Shown one piece after another: positions 26,831 to 35,907 of a DNA stretch of 64,000 nucleotides; position 1 is the stretch's first letter, and every line of letters begins with the position of its first letter. Position numbers and translations under genes: made by a program. The stretch lies in the NCBI RefSeq assembly GCF_003590335.1, contig NZ_MIET01000030.1, positions 186,001 to 250,000 on the forward strand, in the 5' to 3' direction. Below the pieces are notes generated by a model. That model saw only the letters and a program-made list of their open reading frames with translations. It ran no database searches and was not told the DNA's origin. The stretch comes from Pseudoalteromonas sp. MSK9-3 (GTDB lineage: Bacteria; Pseudomonadota; Gammaproteobacteria; Enterobacterales; Alteromonadaceae).

Positions 26831-28459
26831 ATGGCAAAAAAGGGTAAACGTGCATTGAACAAGCAGATCAAAAATGTATTTTATGCTTGGCTAGCGTGTA
26901 GCTTTGTTTTTGGGGTTATTTCTTCACTTCTTTACATTCAAAAACAGCAGTCTTCTAAACAACACTTACAGCATATAGCGCATAAAATTCAGTTTGAGCT
27001 TAACTCACAAATACACGTTGTTGATCAGTTTTTACTTGAGGCAGAAACAATACAGACAGCATGTAACTCGAGTACCTTAAAGCTATTACGACAACAAGTA
27101 TTTAAAAATCCAGCGGTCAGTGAAATTGGTATTGTTAATTCATCTGGGCTACTGGCGTGTAACTCATTTGGTGCAGTGGTGCCTGCGATTCAAACCACAG
27201 AACCCATCAAGGTGGCTGGGCTAAGATATCATGGCCCTATAATTAGCGACTATTTAGAAATGTCGGCGTTTGTATTAGCGAGAACACGCACTGATGGATA
27301 TGAGATTAACGTTTTATTGCCATCTGCATGGTTACGCGGATCACTCAATCTAGCACAGTATTCATATTTGGATTTTGTGGCATTGGTTGACTCGTTAACG
27401 GGAGTCCCTATCATTTTACAGGGGCAGTATAGTTTACCATTAGACACTTCGCTGTTTCCATTGCTGGAAGAATACAAAGGTTCGGGGTTATTCGATGACG
27501 GCCGCAATAAATATATTTTTGCGAAACCACTTCCCGCGCTTCCGCAAATTTCGCTTTTAGTGGCGAGTAACAACACTGATTTATTTAAGCTTGATACGCA
27601 ACTTTTAATAGTCATAGCAATCTTTTATACCCTGTCGTGGTTGATGCTATGTATTCTTCTAAATTATTACGACAAAACACAAATGGGGCTAAAGTCGCAA
27701 TTAAGACGCGCTATATCGCAGCATGAGTTATTTAATGTTTATCAGCCACTCATCGACGCGACAACGCGTGATGTTGTGGGTGTTGAAGTGTTGATCCGAT
27801 GGTTACACCCCGTTGAAGGCGAATTGAGCCCAGCGTTGTTTATTCCTGAAGCTGAGCGCAGTGGGGCGATCGTACAGATTTCGATAGCACAGATAAAACA
27901 AGCGTTACGGGAACTTGCTCCCATCTTAGTAATAAACCCATTGTTTAAAGTTTCTTTCAATGTGAATGGGCAGCTTCTTAGCAATAGCGGTTATTTAGGC
28001 ATACTGCATTTAGCCAGTCAAGAGATCCAAAACCTCACCATTGAGCTCACCGAAAGAGATGTACTTTCACAGTCTGAGGTGAAAAACTCACTCGAAAATA
28101 TTAAAACATGGGGTGTAGAAGTAGCCATTGATGATTTTGGCACAGGTTATAGTGGCCTGCATTACTTACAAAGCTTTTCCATTGATTTATTGAAAATTGA
28201 TCAGAGCTTTGTTGCATCAATAGGTTTAGATAACCTTCAGTCGCCAGTTTTAAACGCAATGATTGACATGGCAGGTAATCTGAATAAGAAGTTGATTGCA
28301 GAAGGCGTTGAAACGCAAACCCAAGCAAATTACCTTATTGCGCATGGCGTTACTATTCATCAGGGCTGGCTATATGAAAAGGCACTAAAAATCGACTCGC
28401 TATTTGAGTTACTCTCAGATCATAGCCAATTTTCATCAGTTCAACGTAAAGCTGGGTAA
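26831..28459 (+). CDS. CSS-motif EAL cyclic-di-GMP phosphodiesterase
   Basis: A membrane protein with a periplasmic sensor and a cytosolic EAL domain, predicted to hydrolyse cyclic di-GMP. From MAKKGKR (542 residues): a transmembrane helix about 15-37, a periplasmic domain with ACNSST and a second LLACNSFG Cys (the CSS pattern, in which periplasmic disulfide formation controls activity), a second helix about 257-280, then the EAL domain. The signature reads EVL instead of EAL, but FNVNGQLL, ELTERDV, IDDFGTGYSG, LLKIDQSF and IAEGVET are intact, so activity is plausible. The start is uncertain: ATG 26831 has GGAGA 10 bases upstream, while ATG 26801 would add ten polar residues. Confidence 0.88.
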   Translation: MAKKGKRALNKQIKNVFYAWLACSFVFGVISSLLYIQKQQSSKQHLQHIAHKIQFELNSQIHVVDQFLLEAETIQTACNSSTLKLLRQQVFKNPAVSEIGIVNSSGLLACNSFGAVVPAIQTTEPIKVAGLRYHGPIISDYLEMSAFVLARTRTDGYEINVLLPSAWLRGSLNLAQYSYLDFVALVDSLTGVPIILQGQYSLPLDTSLFPLLEEYKGSGLFDDGRNKYIFAKPLPALPQISLLVASNNTDLFKLDTQLLIVIAIFYTLSWLMLCILLNYYDKTQMGLKSQLRRAISQHELFNVYQPLIDATTRDVVGVEVLIRWLHPVEGELSPALFIPEAERSGAIVQISIAQIKQALRELAPILVINPLFKVSFNVNGQLLSNSGYLGILHLASQEIQNLTIELTERDVLSQSEVKNSLENIKTWGVEVAIDDFGTGYSGLHYLQSFSIDLLKIDQSFVASIGLDNLQSPVLNAMIDMAGNLNKKLIAEGVETQTQANYLIAHGVTIHQGWLYEKALKIDSLFELLSDHSQFSSVQRKAG

Positions 28460-28578
28460 TGAACATGCCAACTTTACAATATGTCTTCAGTGCTGCAATG
28501 CGTAAATAAACGCAAAACTGTTTTTATATACAGTTGTTTTGTGTATTCTACTCGCATATAAATATGGGAGAATACATA

Positions 28579-28992
28579 ATGACCTTCACGTTTGAAGAAA
28601 AAGCCCCCTCACCAGACGAGTTTTGCGCGCTCCGCGTTACGGCAGGCTTATCTGCAAAGTCATTAGAAGCAGCAAAAATCGGGTTGCCAAACTCTTTGTA
28701 TGGTGTCTCTGTGAGAGACGGATCCATCCTTATTGGTATGGGCCGTGTAATAGGCGATGGTGCTTGCAACTTTGAAGTGGTTGATATTGCGGTTGACCCG
28801 CGTTATCAAGGTCAGGGGCTTGGTCGAAAAATCATGAATTACATTGATGATTATTTAGCATCCGTGGCGTTAGAAGGCTCTTATGTTTCAATGATAGCTG
28901 ATGAGCCTGTTTTTTATGAAAAGTTGGGATATAGATTGGTTTCTCCCGCAAGCCAAGGCATGACGAAAAAATTTAAAGCCAAAAATAGATAA
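28579..28992 (+). CDS. GNAT family N-acetyltransferase
   Basis: A 137-residue acetyl-CoA-dependent transferase. The acetyl-CoA loop is clear in VDIAVDPRYQGQGLGRKIM (motif A, Q-G-x-G-L-G), preceded by the beta strand region IGMGRVIGDG, and followed by ADEPVFYEKLGYRL, the usual motif B end. Start ATG 28579 has GGGAGA 7 bases upstream; an earlier start at 28534 lacks one. The overall form resembles small single-domain acetyltransferases that act on small amines or antibiotics; the substrate is unknown. It stands alone 120 bases after the EAL gene. Confidence 0.85.
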   Translation: MTFTFEEKAPSPDEFCALRVTAGLSAKSLEAAKIGLPNSLYGVSVRDGSILIGMGRVIGDGACNFEVVDIAVDPRYQGQGLGRKIMNYIDDYLASVALEGSYVSMIADEPVFYEKLGYRLVSPASQGMTKKFKAKNR

Positions 28993-29037
28993 GCGTTACG
29001 TTAGGCTGGAAGCTTATGATAAGCCACGATTGAAGAG

Positions 29038-29062
29038 GGTGCCATTAAGGCACCTTTTATTC
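29038..29062 (+). terminator. Terminator of the GNAT gene
   Basis: A GGTGCC / GGCACC stem with an ATTAA loop is followed by TTTTATTCTT, in the gap between the convergent GNAT and glucosidase genes. Confidence 0.8.
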
Positions 29063-29112
29063 TTAAAAAAACCACTGCTATTATAAAGTCACGGTTTGAA
29101 CGTAGTCATACA

Positions 29113-30732
29113 CTATACATTTGCGATAAAACAGCCGTGGCTTTCAAGTGTAATACAGCCATCGTCATAGTGACCCAAATTGTGGCGTAACTCAGAGTGT
29201 TTACCCGGCGCTGTGAGTGTTAACCTGAGTGACTGGGCTTGAGCGCTGAGGTTAAATACACACAGAGTGCGCTCGCTTTGATAGCTGCGATAAAATGCCA
29301 GTATGGGTTCTGGCGTGTCTATAAATTCAATATTGCCAAACAATAATGTCGACATTGTTTTTCGCCATGCCATAAAATGGCTAAACAACTGTAAAGTTGA
29401 ATCGGGCTCTGCGAGCTGTTGTTCAACTGAATAGGCCGCGTGTTCTTGGCAAAGAGGCAGCCAAGGTGTGTGTGTGCTAAATCCTGCAAACTCGCTATTA
29501 TGATGCCAAGGCATAGGAGTACGACACCCATCACGGCCTTTAAAGGTAGGCCAAAAGGTAATACCATAAGGGTCTTGCAAATCATCAAATGCAACATCAG
29601 CCTCACCAAGGCCAAGCTCTTCTCCTTGATATACACAAATACTGCCGCGCAGTGACGCGAGTAACGCAGACAACATTGCTGCTTGTTTTGGGTCGGTTGT
29701 ATTATTAAGGCTCCAACGACTCGCAACACGCTCTACATCGTGGTTGCTAAACGCCCAGCAAGGCCAGCCTTGTGTCATTTCTTGCTCAAGCTTGGTGACG
29801 GTTTCACGAATGTAGGCTGCGCTGTAGTCATTTGTAAGTAGCTCAAAACTATAGCCCATATGCAGCTTGTTACCATCTGCGGTATATTCCGCCATGGTCT
29901 TTAGCGAATCTTCAGAAGAAATTTCTCCTAAGCTAACAGCGCCTGGGTAGCGGTCAAGTAACTGACGAATTTCTTGCATAAATGCTAAATTTTCAGGTTG
30001 GGTATTATTATAGTGATGATACTGGAATGCATATGGGTTATCTTCACTGAACCCGCGGCCTTGGCGTAATTCTTTTGGCTTTGCTGGGTTGTCTCTCAGT
30101 TGCGCATCATGATAACAAAAGTTAATGGCATCAAGGCGGAAGCCATCTACCCCTCTTTTTAACCAAAACTCCACATTGTCTAATACCGCTTGCCGTACCT
30201 CTGGATTATGAAAGTTCAGATCGGGTTGCTCAGTCAAGAAGTTATGCAAGTAGTACTGGCAACGTCTTGGTTCCCATTGCCACGCTGAACCGCCAAAAAT
30301 AGACAGCCAATTATTAGGTGCGCTGCCATCTGGTTTAGCATCTGCCCATACGTACCAATCTGCTTTATTGTTGTTTTTATTAGTACGACTTTCTTTAAAC
30401 CAGTCATGTTCGTTAGACGTGTGACTGAGTACTTGGTCAATAATGAGTTTTATATCACGTTGGTGTGCTTGTGCTATTAGAGTATCAAAGTCGTCGAGGC
30501 TCCCAAACATAGGGTCGATATCTCGATAGTCACTAATGTCATAGCCAAAGTCTTTCATGGGAGATTTGAAAAAAGGAGAGATCCAAATTGCGTCTACTCC
30601 TAAAGACTGAATGTAATCTAATTTGCTAATGATCCCTTTTAGATCACCAATACCATCACCATTTGTATCTTGAAAACTGCGAGGGTAGATCTGATAAATC
30701 ACCGCCCCTTGCCACCACGGATGTTGAGCCAT
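29113..30732 (-). CDS. GH13 alpha-glucosidase / oligo-1,6-glucosidase type enzyme
   Basis: A 539-residue cytosolic glycoside hydrolase. It opens WWQGAVIYQIYPRSFQD, the standard GH13_23-like start, and has IIDQVLSHTS (conserved His region), GFRLDAINF with nucleophile Asp201, LGEISSED with acid/base Glu270, and FSNHDVERV with Asp332. A C-terminal beta domain closes the protein. It lacks a signal peptide, so it acts on imported maltose or malto-oligosaccharides and releases glucose. ATG 30732 has GGAGA 6-7 bases upstream; the upstream TTG or ATG at 30771 is not needed. A palindromic operator (30852-30865) lies 120 bases upstream and is shared with the receptor and amylase genes. Confidence 0.93.
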   Translation of the reverse strand: MAQHPWWQGAVIYQIYPRSFQDTNGDGIGDLKGIISKLDYIQSLGVDAIWISPFFKSPMKDFGYDISDYRDIDPMFGSLDDFDTLIAQAHQRDIKLIIDQVLSHTSNEHDWFKESRTNKNNNKADWYVWADAKPDGSAPNNWLSIFGGSAWQWEPRRCQYYLHNFLTEQPDLNFHNPEVRQAVLDNVEFWLKRGVDGFRLDAINFCYHDAQLRDNPAKPKELRQGRGFSEDNPYAFQYHHYNNTQPENLAFMQEIRQLLDRYPGAVSLGEISSEDSLKTMAEYTADGNKLHMGYSFELLTNDYSAAYIRETVTKLEQEMTQGWPCWAFSNHDVERVASRWSLNNTTDPKQAAMLSALLASLRGSICVYQGEELGLGEADVAFDDLQDPYGITFWPTFKGRDGCRTPMPWHHNSEFAGFSTHTPWLPLCQEHAAYSVEQQLAEPDSTLQLFSHFMAWRKTMSTLLFGNIEFIDTPEPILAFYRSYQSERTLCVFNLSAQAQSLRLTLTAPGKHSELRHNLGHYDDGCITLESHGCFIANV

Positions 30733-30851
30733 GCACTTTCTCCAAATTTGTGCTCGATGCAGCTTACTCACAAGAACTAAGTAAAGGTGATGTAAGTGCG
30801 GTGCAATAATGGCTCAAAGCATACGTGATGCGCTAAAAGCTGTAAAAAGGT

Positions 30852-30865
30852 TGCATACGTATGCA
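30852..30865. promoter_or_regulatory. LacI-family type operator upstream of the glucosidase
   Basis: TGCATACGTATGCA, a perfect 14-bp palindrome centred on CG, the shape of LacI-family (MalR/CcpA-like) sites. It is 120 bases upstream of the glucosidase start; near copies stand before the TonB receptor and the amylase, so it is a regulon site. The likely binder is one of the two LacI proteins encoded at 43724 and 46061. Confidence 0.8.
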
Positions 30866-31233
30866 GCAAAAATAGCCATTCTTGAACTGTTGTGATCATG
30901 GGTTATTGCGCACGATTGTATATTGTCAGTTAAGTTAACCAATTTTTGTAGGCATGGGGATTGGTAAAGTCAGAGCACCATGATTAGTAAGGGTTACCTA
31001 TATTATCTTGGTAAGACCAATTTACACTTTTGGGTGCTGGCATGTAGGTTTAGTATGTGAAAAACACCTGTTGGACCGTTTATATTAGATTGAAGTTAAT
31101 TTTTTAGTAAGGAATCGAAAAATTGCTGTAATAATATAATTCCCCATGTAGTATTGAATATTTCAATATAATACATGAGCTTAGTGGTTTTTACTGTGAG
31201 TAGGATGTAAATATTTGAAGGTGTAATAGGTGC

Positions 31234-31247
31234 TGAATACGTATGCA
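31234..31247. promoter_or_regulatory. LacI-family type operator upstream of the TonB receptor
   Basis: TGAATACGTATGCA, one mismatch from a perfect palindrome, 143 bases before the receptor start. It is identical in sequence to the site before the amylase at 35828. Confidence 0.78.
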
Positions 31248-31389
31248 TAAAGTTGTTTATGAAATTAAGAGGGCGCTACTATTCATCCTGACAACAAAAG
31301 AAGTTAGAGATACGTCTGCTTGTGCCAAGCAAGCGCCTATCACGGCATATACTCTGACAATAAAAATTGGGTAATTGGGATAAAACACT

Positions 31390-34185
31390 ATGTCTATGTT
31401 CAAACCAAGTATGTTAACACTGGCCTTTATTGGGGCGGGAGTTGTTTCTCATACTGCTTATGCAGCACAAGAAAAGAAAGTCGATTCAGACAAGAAGGTC
31501 GAAGTTATCGAAGTTAAAGGCTTTAGAGCAAGCGTGATTGAATCTATTAATACCAAACGCTTTTCTTCTGAAGTTGTTGAATCTATTTCAGCTGAAGACA
31601 TAGGGAAATTACCTGATTCTTCAATTGCGGAGTCAATAGCACGGTTACCAGGCTTAACGGCACAACGTCTTGATGGTCGTGCCAGTAAAGTCAGTATTCG
31701 CGGCTTTGGTGAAAACGAAAGTGCCACTACATTTAATGGCCGTGAACAGGTGTCTATTTCAGACAACCGTGGTGTGGAATTTGATTTGTATCCGTCAGAG
31801 ATCATGAGTGGCGTTACGGTGTACAAAACGCCGAGTGCCCGTTTAGAAGCTGAAGGCATAGCGGGTGTCATTGATATGCAAACGGTCAAGCCATTGAGTG
31901 TGGATGACCGTGTTGTGCAAGTGAATGGCCAATATGAGCAAACAAGCTTTGACAAGTTAAACCCTGATGGGAATGATGACGGCTTTCGCGGCACGGTTTC
32001 GTATATAGATAAATTTGCTGATGACACCATAGGGGTGGCGGTTGCTCTATCAACCATGACATCGCCAAATCAAGAAAAACGTTGGAATGCGTGGGGTTAC
32101 CCAGAGTTTGAAGGTTCTGACGGTAAACAGTATTCAATTTTGGGGGGGGCTAAACCTTTTGTGCGCTCTTCAACGCTTGAGCGTGACTCAGCGATGTTGG
32201 TATTAGAAGCGGCACCAAATGATCAACTATCCATGGTATTTGATGCGCTTTATGTTGATTTTAAAGATGAAAAGATTTTAAGAGGGATTGAAATTCCATT
32301 TGCATGGGGACAAGGCACTATTGCCGCGTCTAGTGCGACGATTGACTCTGAATCTGGGTTTATCAGCAGTGCCGTCACGCAGGGGCAACGCGTTGTTTTG
32401 CGTAATGATTATGAAGATCGCGAAGCAGAGCTCACATCATTTGGCTTCAATGCGCAATATAATGTCACTGAGTCTTTGTCACTGGAGTTTGATGCGAGTC
32501 ACTCGAATGTTGAGAAAAAGATTTGGAGTTTAGAGAGTTACTCTGGTACAGGCCGAGGTGATAATAGAGGTGCAGCAGATAACATCGGTTATACCTTCTC
32601 CTCAGATAATACCGGAGCATTGTTTACTCATGAGCTTGACTATAGTGATTATAACTTAATTAAGATCGGAGGCCCTCTATCTTGGGGTGCCAGTTCAGTG
32701 CTTAATGACACCTATGGCGTGTCGGGCACTGAATATGAAAACCAGCTACAAGATGGCTTTATTAATGCACCGACCGTAGAAGATGAACTTAATGCATTAA
32801 AGCTGGCAGCAAAACAAGTACTTGATGGTGATCATATTGGCAGTGTTGAGTTTGGGCTGTCATATAAAGAGCGCGAGAAGGTTAAAAGGTCTGAAGGGTA
32901 CTTCATGACACTAAACGATTTTTCTTACCCTGACAATACTGGTTTGTTATCAGTGCCTGAAGAATATCGTTTGGGGACCGCTAGTTTAGGCTTTATCGGT
33001 ATGGGAGACATGATAGCTTATGATTCTCGTGCAATGGTCGCGGATGGAAAATATAGCTTATTAGCTGAAAGCCTGACAAAGCAAGACCATGCAACCAAGT
33101 CTTGGGGTGTTGAGGAGCAAGTAACAGCGGCCTATGTGCAAGCTAATATTGATTCAAATATAGCGAGTTTAGCGTTGACGGGTAATGTGGGGGTTCGCTA
33201 TGTGAAGACTCAGATAAACACCAAAGGCAGCATTGCTAATCCAGATGCTAGTGGTCGAATCATACTAGAGCAGAATAACGTTAGTCATGATTATTCACAT
33301 GTTTTACCGAGTTTAAACTTATCATTGGCTGTTGATGATACGCAAACTGTACGGTTTGGCATTGCAAAAACGCTCTCGCGTCCTCGTATGGATGAAATGA
33401 ACTCATCAGTAGCGCGTTCATATCGTGAAACTCCAGACTCTAATGGTAATAATTGGGAGATTAAAGGCGGTAACCCTTTACTTGAACCAAAAGAAGCAGT
33501 GGGTATTGACTTAACTTATGAGAATTACTTCAGTGCGGAAGGGTATTTTTCTGTTGCTTTGTTTCAGAAAAATTTAGATGTCTGGATTTTTGATGGTACG
33601 ACAGAAGTCGATTTAACGGGTGTTGTTAACGCAGCTACCGGTGAAGTACCAGCAAACCCAACAGCTACACAAAGCTTTAAAGTTAATGGCGGTGATGGAG
33701 ACCTTTGGGGTTATGAGTTATCTGTGGCATTACCGTTTAATGTTTTTCATGACAGTTTAGATGGATTTGGCATGATCGCCAGCCATACCGGCGTTAAGCA
33801 AGATGTTAAAGACCAATTTGGTAAAGAGTATAAATTACCAGGGCTGTCAGAAAAAATTCAAAGCTTTACTTTGTATTACGAAAATCATGGCTTTCAAGCG
33901 CGCACTAGTATGAGAAAGCGTAGCGATTTTAAAGGGGATATAAATGGCCCTGGCTTTGATGGAATACTAGTAGATATTTTAGGTGAGACCATTTGGGATG
34001 CGCAGTTAGGGTATGATTTTGCTGAAGGCGGATTTGATGCGCTAGCGGGTTTGACTGTGAGCTTACAAGTACAAAATATCACAGAGGAACCTTTTACGTC
34101 ACTTTCAGGCGATAATGCTTTACACGTGCGTGATTATCAAGACTATGGCCGTACGTATTTACTCGGATTTGGTTACAAATTCTAG
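31390..34185 (+). CDS. TonB-dependent receptor, maltodextrin/carbohydrate type
   Basis: A 931-residue outer-membrane active-transport receptor. Signal peptide about 1-25 (ending SHTAYA), then KVEVIEVKGF, a TonB-box-like segment; plug domain about 40-165 with SSIAESIARLPGLTAQR and VSIRGFGENESATTFNGR; the rest is a 22-strand barrel ending LLGFGYKF, the final aromatic residue needed for membrane insertion. It belongs to the OAR-like/Caulobacter-type group often tied to maltose and starch loci. The operator at 31234 and the downstream genes for starch breakdown support malto-oligosaccharide uptake. The flanking terminator ends a first transcript here. Confidence 0.92.
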   Translation: MSMFKPSMLTLAFIGAGVVSHTAYAAQEKKVDSDKKVEVIEVKGFRASVIESINTKRFSSEVVESISAEDIGKLPDSSIAESIARLPGLTAQRLDGRASKVSIRGFGENESATTFNGREQVSISDNRGVEFDLYPSEIMSGVTVYKTPSARLEAEGIAGVIDMQTVKPLSVDDRVVQVNGQYEQTSFDKLNPDGNDDGFRGTVSYIDKFADDTIGVAVALSTMTSPNQEKRWNAWGYPEFEGSDGKQYSILGGAKPFVRSSTLERDSAMLVLEAAPNDQLSMVFDALYVDFKDEKILRGIEIPFAWGQGTIAASSATIDSESGFISSAVTQGQRVVLRNDYEDREAELTSFGFNAQYNVTESLSLEFDASHSNVEKKIWSLESYSGTGRGDNRGAADNIGYTFSSDNTGALFTHELDYSDYNLIKIGGPLSWGASSVLNDTYGVSGTEYENQLQDGFINAPTVEDELNALKLAAKQVLDGDHIGSVEFGLSYKEREKVKRSEGYFMTLNDFSYPDNTGLLSVPEEYRLGTASLGFIGMGDMIAYDSRAMVADGKYSLLAESLTKQDHATKSWGVEEQVTAAYVQANIDSNIASLALTGNVGVRYVKTQINTKGSIANPDASGRIILEQNNVSHDYSHVLPSLNLSLAVDDTQTVRFGIAKTLSRPRMDEMNSSVARSYRETPDSNGNNWEIKGGNPLLEPKEAVGIDLTYENYFSAEGYFSVALFQKNLDVWIFDGTTEVDLTGVVNAATGEVPANPTATQSFKVNGGDGDLWGYELSVALPFNVFHDSLDGFGMIASHTGVKQDVKDQFGKEYKLPGLSEKIQSFTLYYENHGFQARTSMRKRSDFKGDINGPGFDGILVDILGETIWDAQLGYDFAEGGFDALAGLTVSLQVQNITEEPFTSLSGDNALHVRDYQDYGRTYLLGFGYKF

Positions 34186-34211
34186 TAATTAAATGGTGAG
34201 TCACTAATATT

Positions 34212-34250
34212 AAAAAAGCCTTTGTTGCGTAATGTAACGAAGGCTTTTTT
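34212..34250. terminator. Terminator between the TonB receptor and the halogenase
   Basis: A 15-bp stem, AAAAAAGCCTTTGTT with AACGAAGGCTTTTTT (one G-T pair), loop GCGTAAT-GT, is followed by a T-run. It lies in the gap between two genes read in the same direction, so it may only partly stop transcription and lower downstream expression relative to the receptor. Confidence 0.88.
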
Positions 34251-34290
34251 ATAGGCGTTTTAATCATAACCGCGGAGCATTGGAGAAGGC

Positions 34291-35784
34291 ATGGCAGAAC
34301 AAAGAATAAAAAACCTCACAATTGTGGGCGGCGGCACTGCGGGTTGGCTTACAGCCTCATTGTTTGCCAAAGTCATGGGGAAACAGTTAAATATTACGCT
34401 TATTGAATCAGATGATATTGCGACGGTGGGGGTAGGTGAAGCAACGATCCCACCGATTTTACCGTTCAATGGTGCACTGGGTATCGATGAAAAAGCATTT
34501 ATTAAGGCTACAAGCGCCACGATAAAGTTAGGGATCCAGTTTGAAGGCTGGAGTAAAGACGTACCCAGTTATATGCATGCCTTTGGCGCAATCGGTAAAG
34601 ACTTTCCTTTTTGCGAATTTTACCATCATTGGCTAGCGGCTAAATCACAGGGTGATCAAAGCAACTTTTGGGATTTTTCATTAAATTATCAAGCTGCCAA
34701 GCAGCATAAATTCGCCAAACTTCACACTATTCCTAATACACAGCTCAAAGGCCTTTCCTATGCGTATCATTTTGATGCGCAGCAATATGCGGTATTTTTA
34801 AGTCAGCATGCGCAAACTTTGGGGGTAAAGCGTATAGCGGGTACGGTAAGTTCAGTGCGTGTGAATGAAGAAAGTGGCTTTATTGAGCAACTAGACTTGG
34901 CCGACGGCCAACAGGTTTCAGGAGACTTATTTATTGACTGTACCGGCATGCACGGGCTATTAATCGAAAAAGCACTGAATTGTGGCTTTGAAGACTGGTC
35001 GCATTGGTTGCCATGTGACAGAGCGATTGCGATACAAAGCAATCCGTTAAGTAATGATATTGTACCTTTCACACGTTCTATAGCACATCCGGCGGGTTGG
35101 CAGTGGGAAATCCCATTACAACACCGCGTAGGTAATGGCATTGTGTATTCAAGTAAACACATGAGTGACGAAGAGGCCCAAGCGATCCTCTTAGCCGGTA
35201 TATCTGGCGATACGTTAGGCAAACCAAAGCATCTACGTTTTCGTACTGGCAGACGGCTTACACCTTGGTGTAAAAATGTCGTGGCTATTGGGTTATCGAG
35301 TGGTTTTTTAGAGCCGCTAGAGTCAACCAGCATTCACCTTATTCAAACTGCGGCGGTGCGTTTATTAAAGCTATTTCCACAAAATGACATAACACAACAA
35401 AGCAGAGATATATTTAATAGAGAAACTCAACAAGAACTTGAGCAGATACGTGACTTTGTTATTTTGCATTATAAGCTCAATGATCGCGCTGACAGTGCCT
35501 TTTGGCGTTTGTGTCACACTATGCCTATTCCAGAGAGCCTCAAGCGTAAAATTGCGTTATTCAAAGAAACCGGAGTCATCCATAGCGAGGTAACAGACTT
35601 ATTTAGTTCAGTTGCTTGGCAGCAGGTGATGCTAGGTCAAGGTGTGATCCCGCAGCAGCAACATCCTTTAGTTGACACGTTAACTGCAGAGCAGCGTGAG
35701 GAGTTACTTAGTAGCCTCAGACTATTAATTGATAAAACGGCATCGGCGTTACCAAAACATGTGGCATTTTTGGCTTCATTATAA
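34291..35784 (+). CDS. Tryptophan-halogenase-like flavoprotein
   Basis: A 497-residue flavin-dependent halogenase family protein. The FAD-binding GGGTAGW lies at the N-terminus, then VGVGEATIPPI and a Lys at position 79 in TIKLGIQF, the same place as the catalytic Lys79 of PrnA; WQWEIPLQ is the WxWxIP motif that keeps the enzyme in the halogenase class, and FLEPLESTSIH holds the Glu (about 344) used with the Lys. These residues suggest a working halogenase, but in Alteromonadales such genes are common beside sugar TonB receptors and their substrate is unknown. Sixty bases lie between the terminator and ATG 34291. A tryptophan or sugar-linked aryl substrate cannot be told from sequence. Confidence 0.87.
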   Translation: MAEQRIKNLTIVGGGTAGWLTASLFAKVMGKQLNITLIESDDIATVGVGEATIPPILPFNGALGIDEKAFIKATSATIKLGIQFEGWSKDVPSYMHAFGAIGKDFPFCEFYHHWLAAKSQGDQSNFWDFSLNYQAAKQHKFAKLHTIPNTQLKGLSYAYHFDAQQYAVFLSQHAQTLGVKRIAGTVSSVRVNEESGFIEQLDLADGQQVSGDLFIDCTGMHGLLIEKALNCGFEDWSHWLPCDRAIAIQSNPLSNDIVPFTRSIAHPAGWQWEIPLQHRVGNGIVYSSKHMSDEEAQAILLAGISGDTLGKPKHLRFRTGRRLTPWCKNVVAIGLSSGFLEPLESTSIHLIQTAAVRLLKLFPQNDITQQSRDIFNRETQQELEQIRDFVILHYKLNDRADSAFWRLCHTMPIPESLKRKIALFKETGVIHSEVTDLFSSVAWQQVMLGQGVIPQQQHPLVDTLTAEQREELLSSLRLLIDKTASALPKHVAFLASL

Positions 35785-35827
35785 AAATGTGCCATTTAAA
35801 GTATACGTCAACAATGAATTAGTCGGC

Positions 35828-35841
35828 TGAATACGTATGCA
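35828..35841. promoter_or_regulatory. LacI-family type operator upstream of the amylase operon
   Basis: TGAATACGTATGCA, 67 bases before the amylase start. It is the same sequence as the receptor operator (31234-31247) and one base off the perfect palindrome at 30852. Confidence 0.78.
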
Positions 35842-35907
35842 GGCGGTTCAGTCCGGTGGGTATGCCAAGGTAGACTGAAATAGATAATTAATAACAATGA
35901 AACAATT

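Larger units (their letters stand above)
30733..31389. other. Divergent control region of the glucosidase and TonB receptor
   Basis: About 650 bases of gene-free DNA with two copies of a TGMATACGTATGCA operator (30852-30865 and 31234-31247), one for each flanking gene. A degenerate third copy, AGCATACGTGATGC, lies at about 30819-30832. No ORF with a real start was seen. Confidence 0.65.

Noticed and set aside
31458..32057. 199-codon minus-strand ORF inside the TonB receptor
   Set aside because: Shadow of the conserved plug-domain coding region; composition rich in Ser/Thr/Pro as expected for antisense.
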